From Hofstenia miamia (lineage: Eukaryota; Xenacoelomorpha; Acoela), in NCBI GenBank assembly GCA_004352715.1, contig SCFE01000003.1:3928668-3992667 (forward strand): a stretch of 64,000 nucleotides of DNA. Direction: 5' to 3'. Positions 44,623-55,606 of this stretch are shown here, one piece after another. The notes under the pieces were generated by a model. It worked only from the letters and a program-made list of their open reading frames with translations, did not search any database and was not told the DNA's origin. The translations under genes were made by a program, and so were the position numbers. Every line of letters starts with the position of its first letter. The stretch's first letter is position 1.

Positions 44623-44966
44623 CAGGGGCGTACCCAGAATTTTCTGACGGGGGGGGGACATCATCATCATTACCCAAAGCGGGGAGAAGCCCCGCGAAAA
44701 TTTTTGAAAATATTGAGAAAATAGACCCTAAAAAATGCATTTCACGATCCTAGATTTTAAATTTTTCAGTTTTTTACGAAAAATTTTTTGATTTATCCAG
44801 TCAAAATTAAATTTGAAAACCTGACGGGGGGGGGGGGNNNNNNNNNNNNNNNNNNNNNNNNNNNNNNNNNNNNNNNNNNNNNNNNNNNNNNNNNNNNNNN
44901 NNNNNNNNNNNNNNNNGGGGGGGGGGGGGGGACATTCCACTATGTCCCCCCCTGGGTACGCCACTG
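44623..44966 (-). mobile_element. hAT MITE with sequencing gap
   Basis: Ends CAGGGGCGTACCCAG and CAGTGGCGTACCCAG (right end reversed), flanked by a perfect 8-base repeat ACTGTGTT at 44615-44622 and 44967-44974. Long G runs sit next to the ends. Read on the minus strand, the interior matches 55065-55271 (TCAAATTT, GATTTTGAC-type block, AAAATTTAAAAT, TTTAGGGTC, CTCAATATTTT). Bases 44838-44916 are N within a poly-G tract. No transposase. Confidence 0.88.
44838..44916. other. 79-base assembly gap
   Basis: N run bounded by G homopolymers on both sides, probably a sequencing failure in a long G tract of the MITE. Confidence 0.9.
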
Positions 44967-44974
44967 ACTGTGTT

Positions 44975-46810
44975 GCATGTTGATATTCATCGAGTGAAAA
45001 TTCAGTGATTAAAAGTGTTCTTAGGTCATTGTAGCTATTATCACCCAGCGATAGCTTGATAATATCTGTCTTTTTGATTATTGCTGATCTCAAACAGACA
45101 CAAAATAGTGATATTTTGTGACATGATTCAAATCCCAAATTGCACAAACAAAAATTCAGGCGTTTCTATTCAAAATTATGGAGATTTCTGTGAGACTGTA
45201 CCTTCTATGTGGAAATATTTTTCTCTTGTTGCAAGTTCAGGATCAGCAATGTAGGGAAACTTCACGTATATAACTAAATCTGTATTTTAAACATACATTT
45301 TCTCCAACAAAATGTCTAATTAAAAAGCGTGGGGAAAATTAATACTCATGACGACGTAATTAGTGATATTAAGTAATTAAAAGTAATTTAAAAACTAACA
45401 AATTAATGCACAGTGATATGTGCTTACATTCTGTATTAAAGAATGTGCTAAAGAAATAATTGAGTTATTATTCTCCATCTTCAGTAACAGATGCATTAAA
45501 ACAAATTGTTTCTCGGTTATTTAAAAATTATTCGAGATATTATGAAAATTATTGTTATATTTCTATTATATTTTTTAAAACTTTTTAAGAATTTTGAATC
45601 AATAACTTTATAGCTAAATAAATGTTCACTTCTTGTAAATACGCAATTTGCATTCAGAAGCAAACAGTAAGCATTTCATACTATACTTTAGTCAATAGAA
45701 ACATAGGAACATTTTTTGATATAAAACATGTAGAAATTACCTCTATAATTTTTTCTATATCATGCAAAGACTTGAGCTTTTTAGGGTTGACTATGAATAT
45801 TTTTTACTCTTAGCATACTTCATCAAATTGTTGATTTCCCAACACATATGCATTGTGATATTCTAGAAATAACGAAATGATTTCAATCAAGATTTGTCCG
45901 CCTTCGGTTAGCTTTTCAGATCATACAGAAATACCGAAAAAATATTTAATTTTTTATATAACTAAAGATGTTGCCAACAAATTTCAAAGTCTATCCAATG
46001 AATATAGCTTACAACCGAATAGATGCAAATGAAATGTTATTGATTAGTACTACCTTATTCTCATTTTATCTATACTCCTCAAACTTCGTCATGAAACTGT
46101 TTTTAATCTATAGTGAAACAACATGCTCCCACTAAACGCTCAAAAAGACTAATGTTTCCTACCTACTTCTCTTCACATACAACAGCCTGGCATCTTATTA
46201 AAGTACAAACCGGTTTCCCACACTTTCAAAGAATTTTCTCCAAGCCTACTACCAAATTTGAAAACTTTTTGCCATGGTAGGTCTATTGGGGTGCATACTT
46301 TAATGCAGTGTTGAAAATTTCTCAGTAAAGAGTATTGTTCTGGCTGAGGTTGTTGAAAGGATTTACAAGTTTTCTTTGAAAATTTCAAATTTTTGAAAGA
46401 TTTAAATTCTCTCAATACCTAGTGTTCATGTATTTAGAAGGCTTTGAGTTCATGGAGGCAACAACAAATTTTGACTATTTCTTGATATGTGCAAAGATAT
46501 TCCACACCCATTGAAGCGTGCCGTGCACAAAGACAGAGTTCGCGAGGCTTATATCATGCGGTGCTTTTCGATTGAACACATCCTTAGTAGTTTTTGCGCT
46601 ATAAGCATTTAAAATTTTTTTATAGGATCATGAAAAGTTTTGAAAATCCCTGAGGTGTTTAAGGTTCATAAATCTCAGTCATTACCTCGCTCATTTAACA
46701 AATGTCATTCACTAAATATTCTATATTGATTTAGTAATAACAATACTTCACTTCTAGACTCAATTCATTTAGACAACACACCTTACCTAATTAATTTAAA
46801 TTCGTGTTAT
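44975..46810. other. Non-coding stretch
   Basis: No supportable gene or element. The frames at 45622-45813 and 46173-46415 have no family motifs. The last few hundred bases may belong to the upstream linker of the LINE that follows, but this is not demonstrable. Confidence 0.4.
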
Positions 46811-48310
46811 ATGTTTCTACAATTATTTGATCGAAAATCTTTCTTACACCCAATGTTTAGGAATGATGAGCTTGCGCATACAGAAGTCTTTAGTGATCAA
46901 TCAGACTACTTAAGTCGTTTAATGAAAATAATCACAATACAGTTAATTTTCATCTTGATGAGTCTGTTCCTTTCTAGTGTAATGGATGCGCACCTGATTA
47001 ATTTACCTGGATCATTTCTTAAAGGGTTTTCAAAAGAGTTATCACCTCATATCTTGAAACTATTTAAATATAATTTTGAAAATGGTACATACTTATCAAA
47101 TTGGAAAATTTCTCACAACATACCATTTCATAAATTAAAAAATATTCAAAATATTGCTAATTATCATCCAATTAGCTTAATTGCCTAAACTCCCACTGAT
47201 TTTTGAAAAACTGAAATGCTCACCCTATAACTTATCCTCATGCTATTCTTAACTACCAACCAATGTGGCTTTTTAAAAAGACGTCCTACTATTATCCAAT
47301 TACTTATCGTTTTTAGTGACTTCAGTAAAGCCTTTGATAAAGTAAATCATGAGATTATTTTATCGAAATTGTAATCTATTGAAATTGGTTGTAAATTATG
47401 ATCTTTATTGAACTCGTATTTACAAATTCTTCATCAACAAGTTATTGTGAATAGTTCTGCATCTTCTTTACATAAAGTCATCAGTGTAATTCCTTAAGGA
47501 TCCATTTTAGGTCCACAATGATTTTTTCTATTTATAAATGACGTACGTGAGGCAGGTCAAAATACTAGACTCCTCATATTCGCAGATGATGTCAAAATTT
47601 CGTATTGATCTTCTTCATGCTGAAATATTGATTTTAAACTTCTTACAACCTGGTGTTTAGAAAATCATATAAAAATCAAAAAAGTTCAATATTTTGTAAT
47701 TTCAATGGACTGTTCTAAATCATCTCTTGAACTAGATCTGATCATATAATAGATCGACCTAAAATGTTAAAGATCTTGGAATTTATTTAAACGTTAATTT
47801 GTCTTGGTACTAAAATACATTAAGAAAATTATAATCATGCAACTTTAGTTTGTAAGTCTTCGACGAACTATTCTTTTCAATTCTCACGTTAAGGATAAGC
47901 TCTCTTTATATACAACTATCATTCTATCAACATTGGAATATGGCTCACAATGATGGCTGCTAATTCCAAAGAGTCTTAGAAACTTTTCAGTAGCATTGCC
48001 ATAAGTGGATTGTGTCTGATAGAGACTATTGTGATTGACTATCATCTCTTCATTTACTTCCCACCTCTCTTTAACTCAAATTACTCGACCTTATCATACT
48101 TAATATGATCCAAATTAATTCTTATGACATTGAAACCTCAATTTTAATTATCCACTATTTGCCAACTTATGAAAACTTAAGATCAGTTAAAAAACACTTC
48201 TTTAAGTCAATCTCTTGTTCAAAAGCTAAATCCACTCAATATTTTTTCCATAGAATAGTTCCACTTGCAAATTATTCATCTCAATACTACAATTTCTTTA
48301 TAGTTAAATA
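46811..48310 (+). pseudogene. LINE (CR1/Jockey-like) reverse transcriptase, decayed
   Basis: The order of reverse-transcriptase motifs is kept across changing frames. 46990-47188 has LPGSFLKGFSKELSPHILKL and NYHPISLIA (usual NYRPISLL). 47240-47360 has the ITQLL-type stretch and FSDFSKAFDKVNHEIIL. 47480-47545 has VIP*GSILGPQ and FLFINDV, and 47574-47600 has LIFADDV, retaining the catalytic Asp pair. The downstream part has LNVNLSWY and LSTLEYGSQ, and the C-terminus has FFHRIVPLANY near 48240-48270. Stops and frameshifts occur in every block. The endonuclease domain is absent (5' truncation). It represents an old insertion of the same general clade as 50750-52266. Confidence 0.8.
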
Positions 48311-48778
48311 AATTGAAAGATTATTTCTGGTAGTTCTTTAAATCTTCCTACAAAACAGTAATAAAATGCCCACACTTTATAGTTTGTCCTTGCTCCATAT
48401 GCAGAAAAACAAAAAATTCTAGTTTTTATTAGCAATATTATTATTTTACTTTATTATTAGTGCTATTTTAATGCTCTAAATATTGTAAGTAACTTCTTGA
48501 CATATAAATCTATTAATGTTATTCTTTCTAATTGTAAAATATATTTTGCAATGATACTTTACTATGGCTGAGCAAACCCCTAAAAAATTTTCATCAAAAG
48601 AATTCAGTTTAGTTAAATTTAAGGTTATGGTTAAGATTATACCTTGCCATCTCCCATAGCTCGAAATTTTTGCCGCGTCTGCCATTTAACCTAGGAGCAG
48701 AGCAGAATGCTTGAAATGAAGCAACTTTTTCATTTGCAAAACAAATACTAGTGCAAAATTGATCAAAGTTCCTCAGTA
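48311..48778. other. Non-coding stretch
   Basis: Probably LINE 3' untranslated sequence at the start (ATTATTATT-rich near 48430-48460); otherwise nothing recognised. Confidence 0.35.
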
Positions 48779-48965
48779 AGATACTTGGGAGAAATTATTG
48801 ATGTCAACTTGAACTTCAAGCAACTTTTCAGTAGGAAGAATAACGAAATAGCTGTTGGGATTCAGTCATTGATAGAAACATAAACGTTGGCAAGTAACAA
48901 AGCAGTAACATTAGCATAACTGATAAGTCACATTGAATTCGGAGTAGCTTATTTGCATTGACCAC
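48779..48965 (+). pseudogene. LINE polymerase C-terminal remnant
   Basis: The frame reads SVRYLGEIIDVNLNFKQ, then NNEIAVGIQSLI, a stop, a second stop, and LISHIEFGVAYLH. This corresponds to the KYLGVxIDxxLNFxxHI ... LxxHIEYGxxxW region of LINE proteins. Two in-frame stops; 5' and 3' ends missing. Confidence 0.5.
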
Positions 48966-50089
48966 GGAAGTGGGGACACCATTTTTAGAGGTTATAACTT
49001 ATGAACAATTATCTAGAGCTAGCCTTCGCTTACACAATAAGTCATAAGAAAAAACGGATCGTTTATATAATCAAAAAAACATTTATCATATCTGCTTACT
49101 GCTTAGAGTATTGTATGTAAAGATTCTCTCATTCTTTGGAACGACTAAATTTGTTAAGGAGCATTTGATTTTGCTAAGGGGCAATTTGGACTTGAAAAAG
49201 GCATTTGTAGCTGAAAGCACTTAGAACATGAAATATCATAGAAATTGTGCGACATTAATAAAAAACATTGTTATTATAAACATATAAACAATTAAAATTT
49301 CAATTAACAGTACTTAAATATCGTATCTTCTGTATAAACCATTACTTTTAAATAAGGATGTTTGTAATGAAGTTTATTTTCTTTAGATTTAATCACAAAC
49401 TATATCTTCTTTTTGTTCGCTATAAATGAGCTATATGTAAGATGGAAGGCTTGGAGGAAGGGAAATATCGATTGTGACGACATTAATGATTGAAGGAAAA
49501 ACTTAATGGTTTTTCTAAAAAAGAGGATGAAATAAGCTCTAAATAAATCTGTTTATTCCAAAGTCCTTATTGGTAAATACATATATCATCATCGAGTGTT
49601 GAGGAAATTCTTCATTCGTTTTAATTGACAGAAAACATCACTTAATACAATGGCGCATCAAATCCCGTGACATCAGCTCCCCTTCAATCACAAGAACTGT
49701 CAATACCAACTAGAAGTTAAGATGTAAGGCCTTGACCATGACCAGTCTATAACTAAGTGAAAGTGGAAAAATAGAAACTTGCAATGCACCGCTAGCAAGT
49801 GAGGGAATTACAAAAATATGTCAGTTTAAGATATCGACATAGAGCATCAACTGTACAAGAACAGTAGGTCTATGTGCTTAACATAGCTAGACATATTCTG
49901 TATCATCACAACAGGCTCGATACGGTCTTGATGTTGAAGCATTGACACAGAAGTTTCCATAAGTGGCTTGAATCTACAACAAAGGTGATGACGGTGAAGA
50001 TCCAGTTGATACATACGTAACCAATGGCTCTACCATAGGAACAAGAACGATAATGAGGATTATGAGAGAAGATTTTAAATATAAAAGTA
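48966..50089. other. Non-coding stretch
   Basis: No gene or recognisable element. The overlapping minus frames at 49906-50204 are shadows of the SINE-like segment. Confidence 0.4.
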
Positions 50090-50165
50090 TGTGCCAGAGA
50101 TGGACGTGAGACGAGTCGACCCATGTGTTGGGGCTGATCGAGGCGGGGATGAAGCAAGGTTTTTC
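50090..50165 (+). ncRNA. Possible tRNA-like SINE segment
   Basis: GTCGACCCATGTGTTGGGGC, then TGATCGAGGCGGGGATGA, aligns with GTCAAGCATGTGGGTTTGAT and CAGGGCAGGATAA at 59660-59692, suggesting two diverged copies of one short interspersed element. The B-box-like part here is GGGCTGATCGAGG, a poor match to GGTTCGANNCC. No clear A box. Confidence 0.3.
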
Positions 50166-50749
50166 AGAGTGGGTAACCATGGGATAAATGTGAGGCAAAA
50201 ACACTAAAAAAACCTGAACGAAATATTTGCCAATTTTAAAGATTGTAAACTATTTTCTTAATTCAAAGTTAACTGTTTGATAAAATGTAGATTCATTTAA
50301 AAATTAAGCAGCATTTTAAAATGTTTAGCCCTTGTTAAAAATTAATTCTCTTCAGTAGTACGCACAAAATCTTTATGATCTGAACTTGATTTTTCGTCAA
50401 CAGGACTGCAATTACGCTGGTAATGAACGGAGTGTGACTACTGTATTAAAAGCTTTATAAAGCTAGTATAAATTTTCATTACAATGTCATGTTTTTTACA
50501 ATGTATTCACATCATACTTACTCGGATTTCTATTTAAAAAAATTTTGCTATATCCACTATGCTGCAAGAATTCAAATGCTCAATTAATTAAAGATAGTAT
50601 TTTCAATGAAGTGCGCATTACAGAAGATCTTGTTTTTTGAATTGATTTCCATTTGCTCATTTTATGGATGTGGGCCGGGAGAAATATCCAATATCTTTCT
50701 GAACAAATACGCAAATTCTTTAACTCCACATATATTTATTATTTTTTAA
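50166..50749. other. Non-coding stretch
   Basis: Nothing recognised. The part from about 50640 may belong to the LINE that follows. Confidence 0.35.
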
Positions 50750-52219
50750 TACTACCTTGATATTGGGATTTATCCAAATTGCTGGAAGTATTATTACATC
50801 ACCCCAATCTACAAATCTTGTGATAATCATAATGTAAAGAATTATAGGCTAATTAGTATTTTAAAGAAAAATATCATTAGTCTTTCAAAGAATAGTGTAT
50901 AAAAGCCTTTATCCGATAGTTCTTTGTATATTATCTACCTCGCAGTTTGCTCTAGTGAAAAGAAGATACATAACTTTGCAATTATTTAGCTTTCTGGATA
51001 TTATTTACTCAAATTTTAATGAAGGTAATATTTCAATTGTTCTTTACACTGACTTTTCTAAAGCATTTGATAAAGTTGATCGTTCAGTCTCATTAGAAAA
51101 CTAAAAGATATTGGAATTGGAGGTAACTTCTTAAGTTTGCTGCGTTCGTACTTGGTAAACAGAAAACAAGCTGTGAACATTAATGGAGTAGTTTGCTCGA
51201 ACTATGTTCGTGTCACCAGTAGTGTTCCTCAGGGCTCAGTCTTAAGACCATCTTTGCTTATAGTCTTTATAAATTCATGAACTTCCGCTAGTTTTTAGGA
51301 ACTCTATTCCTTTTCTGTATGCAGAATATTTAAAAATTGCCAAAATTTAATTGAAAATCTTCACAATAATGTAAATAATTAAGATGGCCTATACAAATTG
51401 CTTTAAGTTTTAACTACAATAAATTCTACCATTTTCAGTTCCATACGACTCTGATTGCTATTAATAGAGGATAGATCCATAAATTGCTCAGATGCCTTAA
51501 TCTTTATAGTTCTCAATCTTTCACTTGATTTATAATGGACTGCTCACATTACTAAAAGAATAAAGAGTTGCAACTTGGCACTCATAAACTTAAGTCTTTT
51601 ATTCTTCATCAGCTCTTCGTTTTTTCTCAAGTCGGGGTCACTACAATTTCAAACAATAAGAAATTGGAAAGTTTTCAAAATTGATGTCTTTGCAGGGACA
51701 CATCTGACAATAACTACCTTGATCGTTTGACGAGTATGAATCTATTTTCTGTGTTTTTAAAGCTACAACTACTGTTTAAAGATCTTTTATTAAATTCTTA
51801 TTTCTTGCCTAGTAAAGTTGGATTAAGATCTAATAGCAAACTACTCTTAAAGTCTCCAAAAACTTTAAAAAAGCTATCTGGAAATTCTATGGCAAGCTAT
51901 ATTCATTTAAAATGAGATATTAACCCCTGTGAAGACCAGTTCAATGTTAAAAGAAGCTTATGAAAACTATTTTGGCAATATTTTATTACAAATTTTAATG
52001 AGAAACAATTTGTTATACATTTTTAACTCATTTATGTTTAAATTAGCCGTTTATTTTATTTACAGGTTACTGTGTAAGGTGTTTAAATATTGTATTTTTT
52101 TAAATAGAGATTTTGTAAGCAATGCTGCATTGAAAAAATTTTGTGTACATATCAATGTATGCAACAATTTATGCAAATTTTGTAGAGTGGCATTGAATTC
52201 CATTGATAATTACTCTATT

Positions 52220-52266
<47 letters not shown>
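50750..52266 (+). pseudogene. LINE (CR1/Jockey-like) reverse transcriptase, decayed, with (TAC)n tail
   Basis: Motifs in order: NYRLISIL (50840-50866), VLYTDFSKAFDKVDR (51040-51084), LLRSYLVNRKQAVNING (from about 51138), SSVPQGSVLRP (51219-51251), VFINS, then FLYAEYLKI at about 51310-51336, where the catalytic YADD box has become YAEY. Downstream frames (51727-52285) are the low-identity C-terminal part, and the element ends in a TAC microsatellite, a common LINE tail. Many stops and shifts; no endonuclease. The loss of the Asp pair shows it cannot encode an active polymerase. Confidence 0.75.
52218..52266. repeat. (TAC)n microsatellite
   Basis: Uninterrupted TAC array of about 16 units at the 3' end of the LINE remnant. 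It encodes the apparent poly-Tyr of the overlapping frame. Confidence 0.92.
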
Positions 52267-53042
52267 TTTAGAAGTGGTATTGTAGTGTTATTAAAATTTT
52301 CATAAAACAAATATGGGGCAACAACAAATCATAAGTAGTTTTTGGAGCAGAATACTTTTGGGTGAATAATTTGGAATCCAGAAAATAAAGTTTGGGGCAG
52401 AGGTGAACACGTGAATCCGGGAAGGGCACAAAATCGGTGAGGCAAGGTAGGGCTGTTAACCCAAATCTAACTCATATTCCTATTAAAATTGAAGACCCAA
52501 TGAAGAAACTGTCACATTTTTATCACAATGCCCATTTAACGTGAATTTTTCAATCCACTAAAAAATATTTTCATTCAATGATTTTCATCTCAAATCAGTC
52601 TTTATTGCTTCTTATAGTATTCGCTTAAGCGAACTTTTCGATCCTCTAACACAAATATCAGAAATCGGAAAATCATGATTTGTTAAAATTAATGGTTGTT
52701 TTCAAAGTAGTTATTTAGGAAGTGAGAAAGACCAGCCTGTCATCGTACGATTAATGAGCATCCTATCATAGCCTCAACATTTTAAGTAAGTATATCCGCC
52801 TCACAATATAAGGGACATTTTGTTGATATGGGTGGATGAGCAATAAATTTGCACTTGCTAATCAAGTCGAGATCTGAACATGATGTAACGTCAACACAAA
52901 AGCAATCATATTCTGGCATATTTTCAATTTTCTATGCGTTAAAAAAATGTATTAAAACCTGATTTGAATGAAATTTATTAGTAGAACTTTGACAGAATTA
53001 ATATGATCGCTTGAGTCCCCCTATTATAAATTTGAATGCTAT
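52267..53042. other. Non-coding stretch
   Basis: No gene or element recognised; a GGCAAGGTAGGGC patch near 52440 is only locally GC-richer. Confidence 0.4.
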
Positions 53043-54019
53043 TCTGAAATGTTAGATTTATTAAGAATGAGTGAAGCGTGTAAAATAATCAATGATTGAA
53101 TTAGTAGGTATGTTAACAATACCAAATTTTAAGGCTCCTGAATTGAAGTATATGTGCTGTCAAGAACAAGTAGACCGAGGCAATGCATTGTTCTAAAAAA
53201 TAAATGATTCGATTGAAACACAGATTAATTTATTTTCTGCACTGTATTCCAAATTTGGATCATTTACAAATTGATAAGGCTTCATACTATGCAAAAAATT
53301 TTTCGTTTAGGACTTAGGGATGGTACGTCAATGAACCCTAATGTAAAATATTATATAGGGGTAGGATAAACACTTCTTGATCACCTACTTATAAATTTAG
53401 CATAAACAGCAATATTTACTTACACTGCTTGTATTTCTTTCTAAATAATTTGTTCTCATGAGATAATATGGATTTATAATACATGACTTAAAGTATTTTA
53501 GATTTTGTAAGCATAGTGCATTTGAAAAAACCCCTCATCTATAGAATAACTCGATTCCATATCTAATGCATCATATTTTGCTCTTTTCTAAAAAATCTGA
53601 CACAAAAAATAAAATATAGTCGATGTGACTATTAATACATAATTTGGAGGTTGGATAGTCATTGTTATTTGCACGACGAAGAATTTGTCAACAAAAATCT
53701 TTATCATAAATTATGTGAGCTTTCAAAATTTAATAATTTGTTATTATTTTAACTAATTTACACTAACAAAAAATATGATTTCAAACCTCAATTACAAATT
53801 TGGAATTACGAGAATATACACGAACAAAAAAAAATGACTGCATTTTCTGATTTGGTAAAATTTATTAAATAACTCATTTTACCAAAGCACTCGAATTTGC
53901 AATATTCCAATTAAAGCAACTTGATTTAATTGAATGTAAGGTACCGTATATTAATAAGAAGGCGTGTAATACATAAATCTCTTTCTAACGCTCTTAAAAT
54001 TTGGAGAAGGGCGAAAATG

Positions 54020-54314
54020 GTAGGTAAAAATGAAAACGGAGATATCTGACATGACAAAACCCCTGGACATACAATTTGCTATATTCAGGTCCCAAAATGT
54101 GCACAATAACTCCAGTTGATATTAACGCTTTTTAGATGCCTAATTGATGAAAACGTAACGAAAATTNGTAGGTAAAAATGAAAACGGAGATATCTGACAT
54201 GACAAAACCCCTGGACATACAATTTGCTATATTCAGGTCCCAAAATGTGCACAATCACTCCAGTTGATATTAAAGTTTTTTAGATGCCTAATTGATGAAA
54301 ACGTAACGAAAATT
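54020..54314. repeat. 147-bp direct repeat around a single N
   Basis: 54020-54166 and 54168-54314 differ at a few bases (ATAACTCC/ATCACTCC, AACGCTTT/AAAGTTTT) and are separated only by N54167. The other copy of the region (56580-56730) has the sequence once, matching the first version. Confidence 0.88.
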
Positions 54315-55064
54315 AATAGTTTATCTGTAAGAAAGCATACCTTATCATTCACAGTTTTTGTATGTTTTGAATAGATATTCATTTACTTAGTATATTAACA
54401 TTATATACAAGAATGTACTACAAAGTGTCCAAAGAGAATGCCCAGAGTACTAAATATCTATAAATTTTAAAGTATAACAGGTAGAATGAGTAAATAGGAC
54501 ATCTTGAAATAATAAATACCAAAATTTCTTTTGAGGTTTATGCATCACTTCCAATCGTTTCATGCTATGTTAATGTTCATACTTTGACTTCAATAATGAT
54601 GCAATGTAAAATAGAATACGTAGATTGTAATAGTTGAATGATAAAGAAGGAAAATAATAACGAAAGAATCATGGTATATCAGAGTTAGCGCAATAAAATT
54701 TAAGAAAAAAGGTAGAATTGCCATTTGGACGTGAGAAAACTACACAAAACTGTGAAACATTAAACATGTGCGAAAAAAATAAAATTGAATACAATCCCAG
54801 TTCAAAGAATAAACATTATTGTACAGTTGCAAGTGATAAAATAATCAGCAGTAGCAATCGCAATCAAAGATTTGAAATTGTTTTTGTATCAAAAACTGAT
54901 TACACAGCAGTTTTCACTTGGCAATTCAGATGAACGATGGATTTTTTTGCAAAACTGTTCAAATTTCATATGGTCTCAATGGGACGGGATTCTAATCCTT
55001 AAATTTGCCCTTGGTTCTATGTTAAAGAATAACTTTTTCATGTAATATATATACACCATAGCAG

Positions 55065-55271
55065 CAATGGCGTAGGCAATGGCGGACATGTTGGAAAGTC
55101 CCCTCGTCAGATTTTCAAATTTGATTTTGACTAGTTAAATAAAAAGCCTTCGGTAAAAAATTGAAAAATTTAAAATGTAAGTTTGTAAATACATTTTTAG
55201 GGTCGATTTTCTCAATATTTTGGTCTTGACTAAGACTTCCCCCTTAGTCAAAAGACCCTGCGTACGCCCTG
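55065..55271 (+). mobile_element. hAT MITE, 207 bp
   Basis: Starts CAATGGCGTAGGC and ends GCGTACGCCCTG. Flanked by CATAGCAG (55057-55064) and CATAGCAC (55272-55279), an 8-base target duplication with one difference. The interior is shared with 44623-44966 (reverse) and, more weakly, 4763-5004. It is repeated at 57481-57687 because the host sequence is present twice. Confidence 0.8.
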
Positions 55272-55605
55272 CATAGCACATCAAAAAGAGCTCTCTGAAA
55301 AATGGTTAAACTCTATTGCTATGATTACCTTACACGCTGTTATTGATAACATTTTTACTTCACTTAATACATTTACGCCATCTCAAGGTGGACATTTTGA
55401 ATTAACATTGTAAGAATTAAAATATGACATTTTTTTCTTGTAATGTGTATTTTATGATTCTGTTTGTAATAATTAAGAACGTTGTGGCCATTTAAAGTCC
55501 TACGCAATTTTGAACGCATTGTATTTGTGTATTTGAAACAATATTATCATAATTGCCATATGCTCAACTTTTTTTTAATTTGAAACCATGATACCTAAGA
55601 GTAGC

Positions 55606-55606
55606 N
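55606..55606. other. Single-N assembly join
   Basis: Sits exactly between the two 2.4-kb near-identical copies. Confidence 0.85.

Larger units (their letters stand above)
53043..55605. repeat. 2.4-kb direct repeat, copy 1 (with internal duplication)
   Basis: Nearly identical to 55607-58013, joined by a single N at 55606. Copy 1 is 156 bases longer: 148 come from a second N-joined duplication (54020-54166 repeated at 54168-54314), and 8 come from an extra TGTGTATT-type stretch near 55530. No gene content is supportable; the 71-codon frame at 54718-54933 recurs at 57134-57349 without known motifs. Small substitutions near the right end (for example TCCTACGC versus TCCTGCGC) suggest alleles or errors in overlapping contigs. 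Confidence 0.88.

Noticed and set aside
54718-54933. 71-codon frame repeated at 57134-57349
   Set aside because: Same cause: an N-joined duplicated contig segment. The frame has no recognisable domain.
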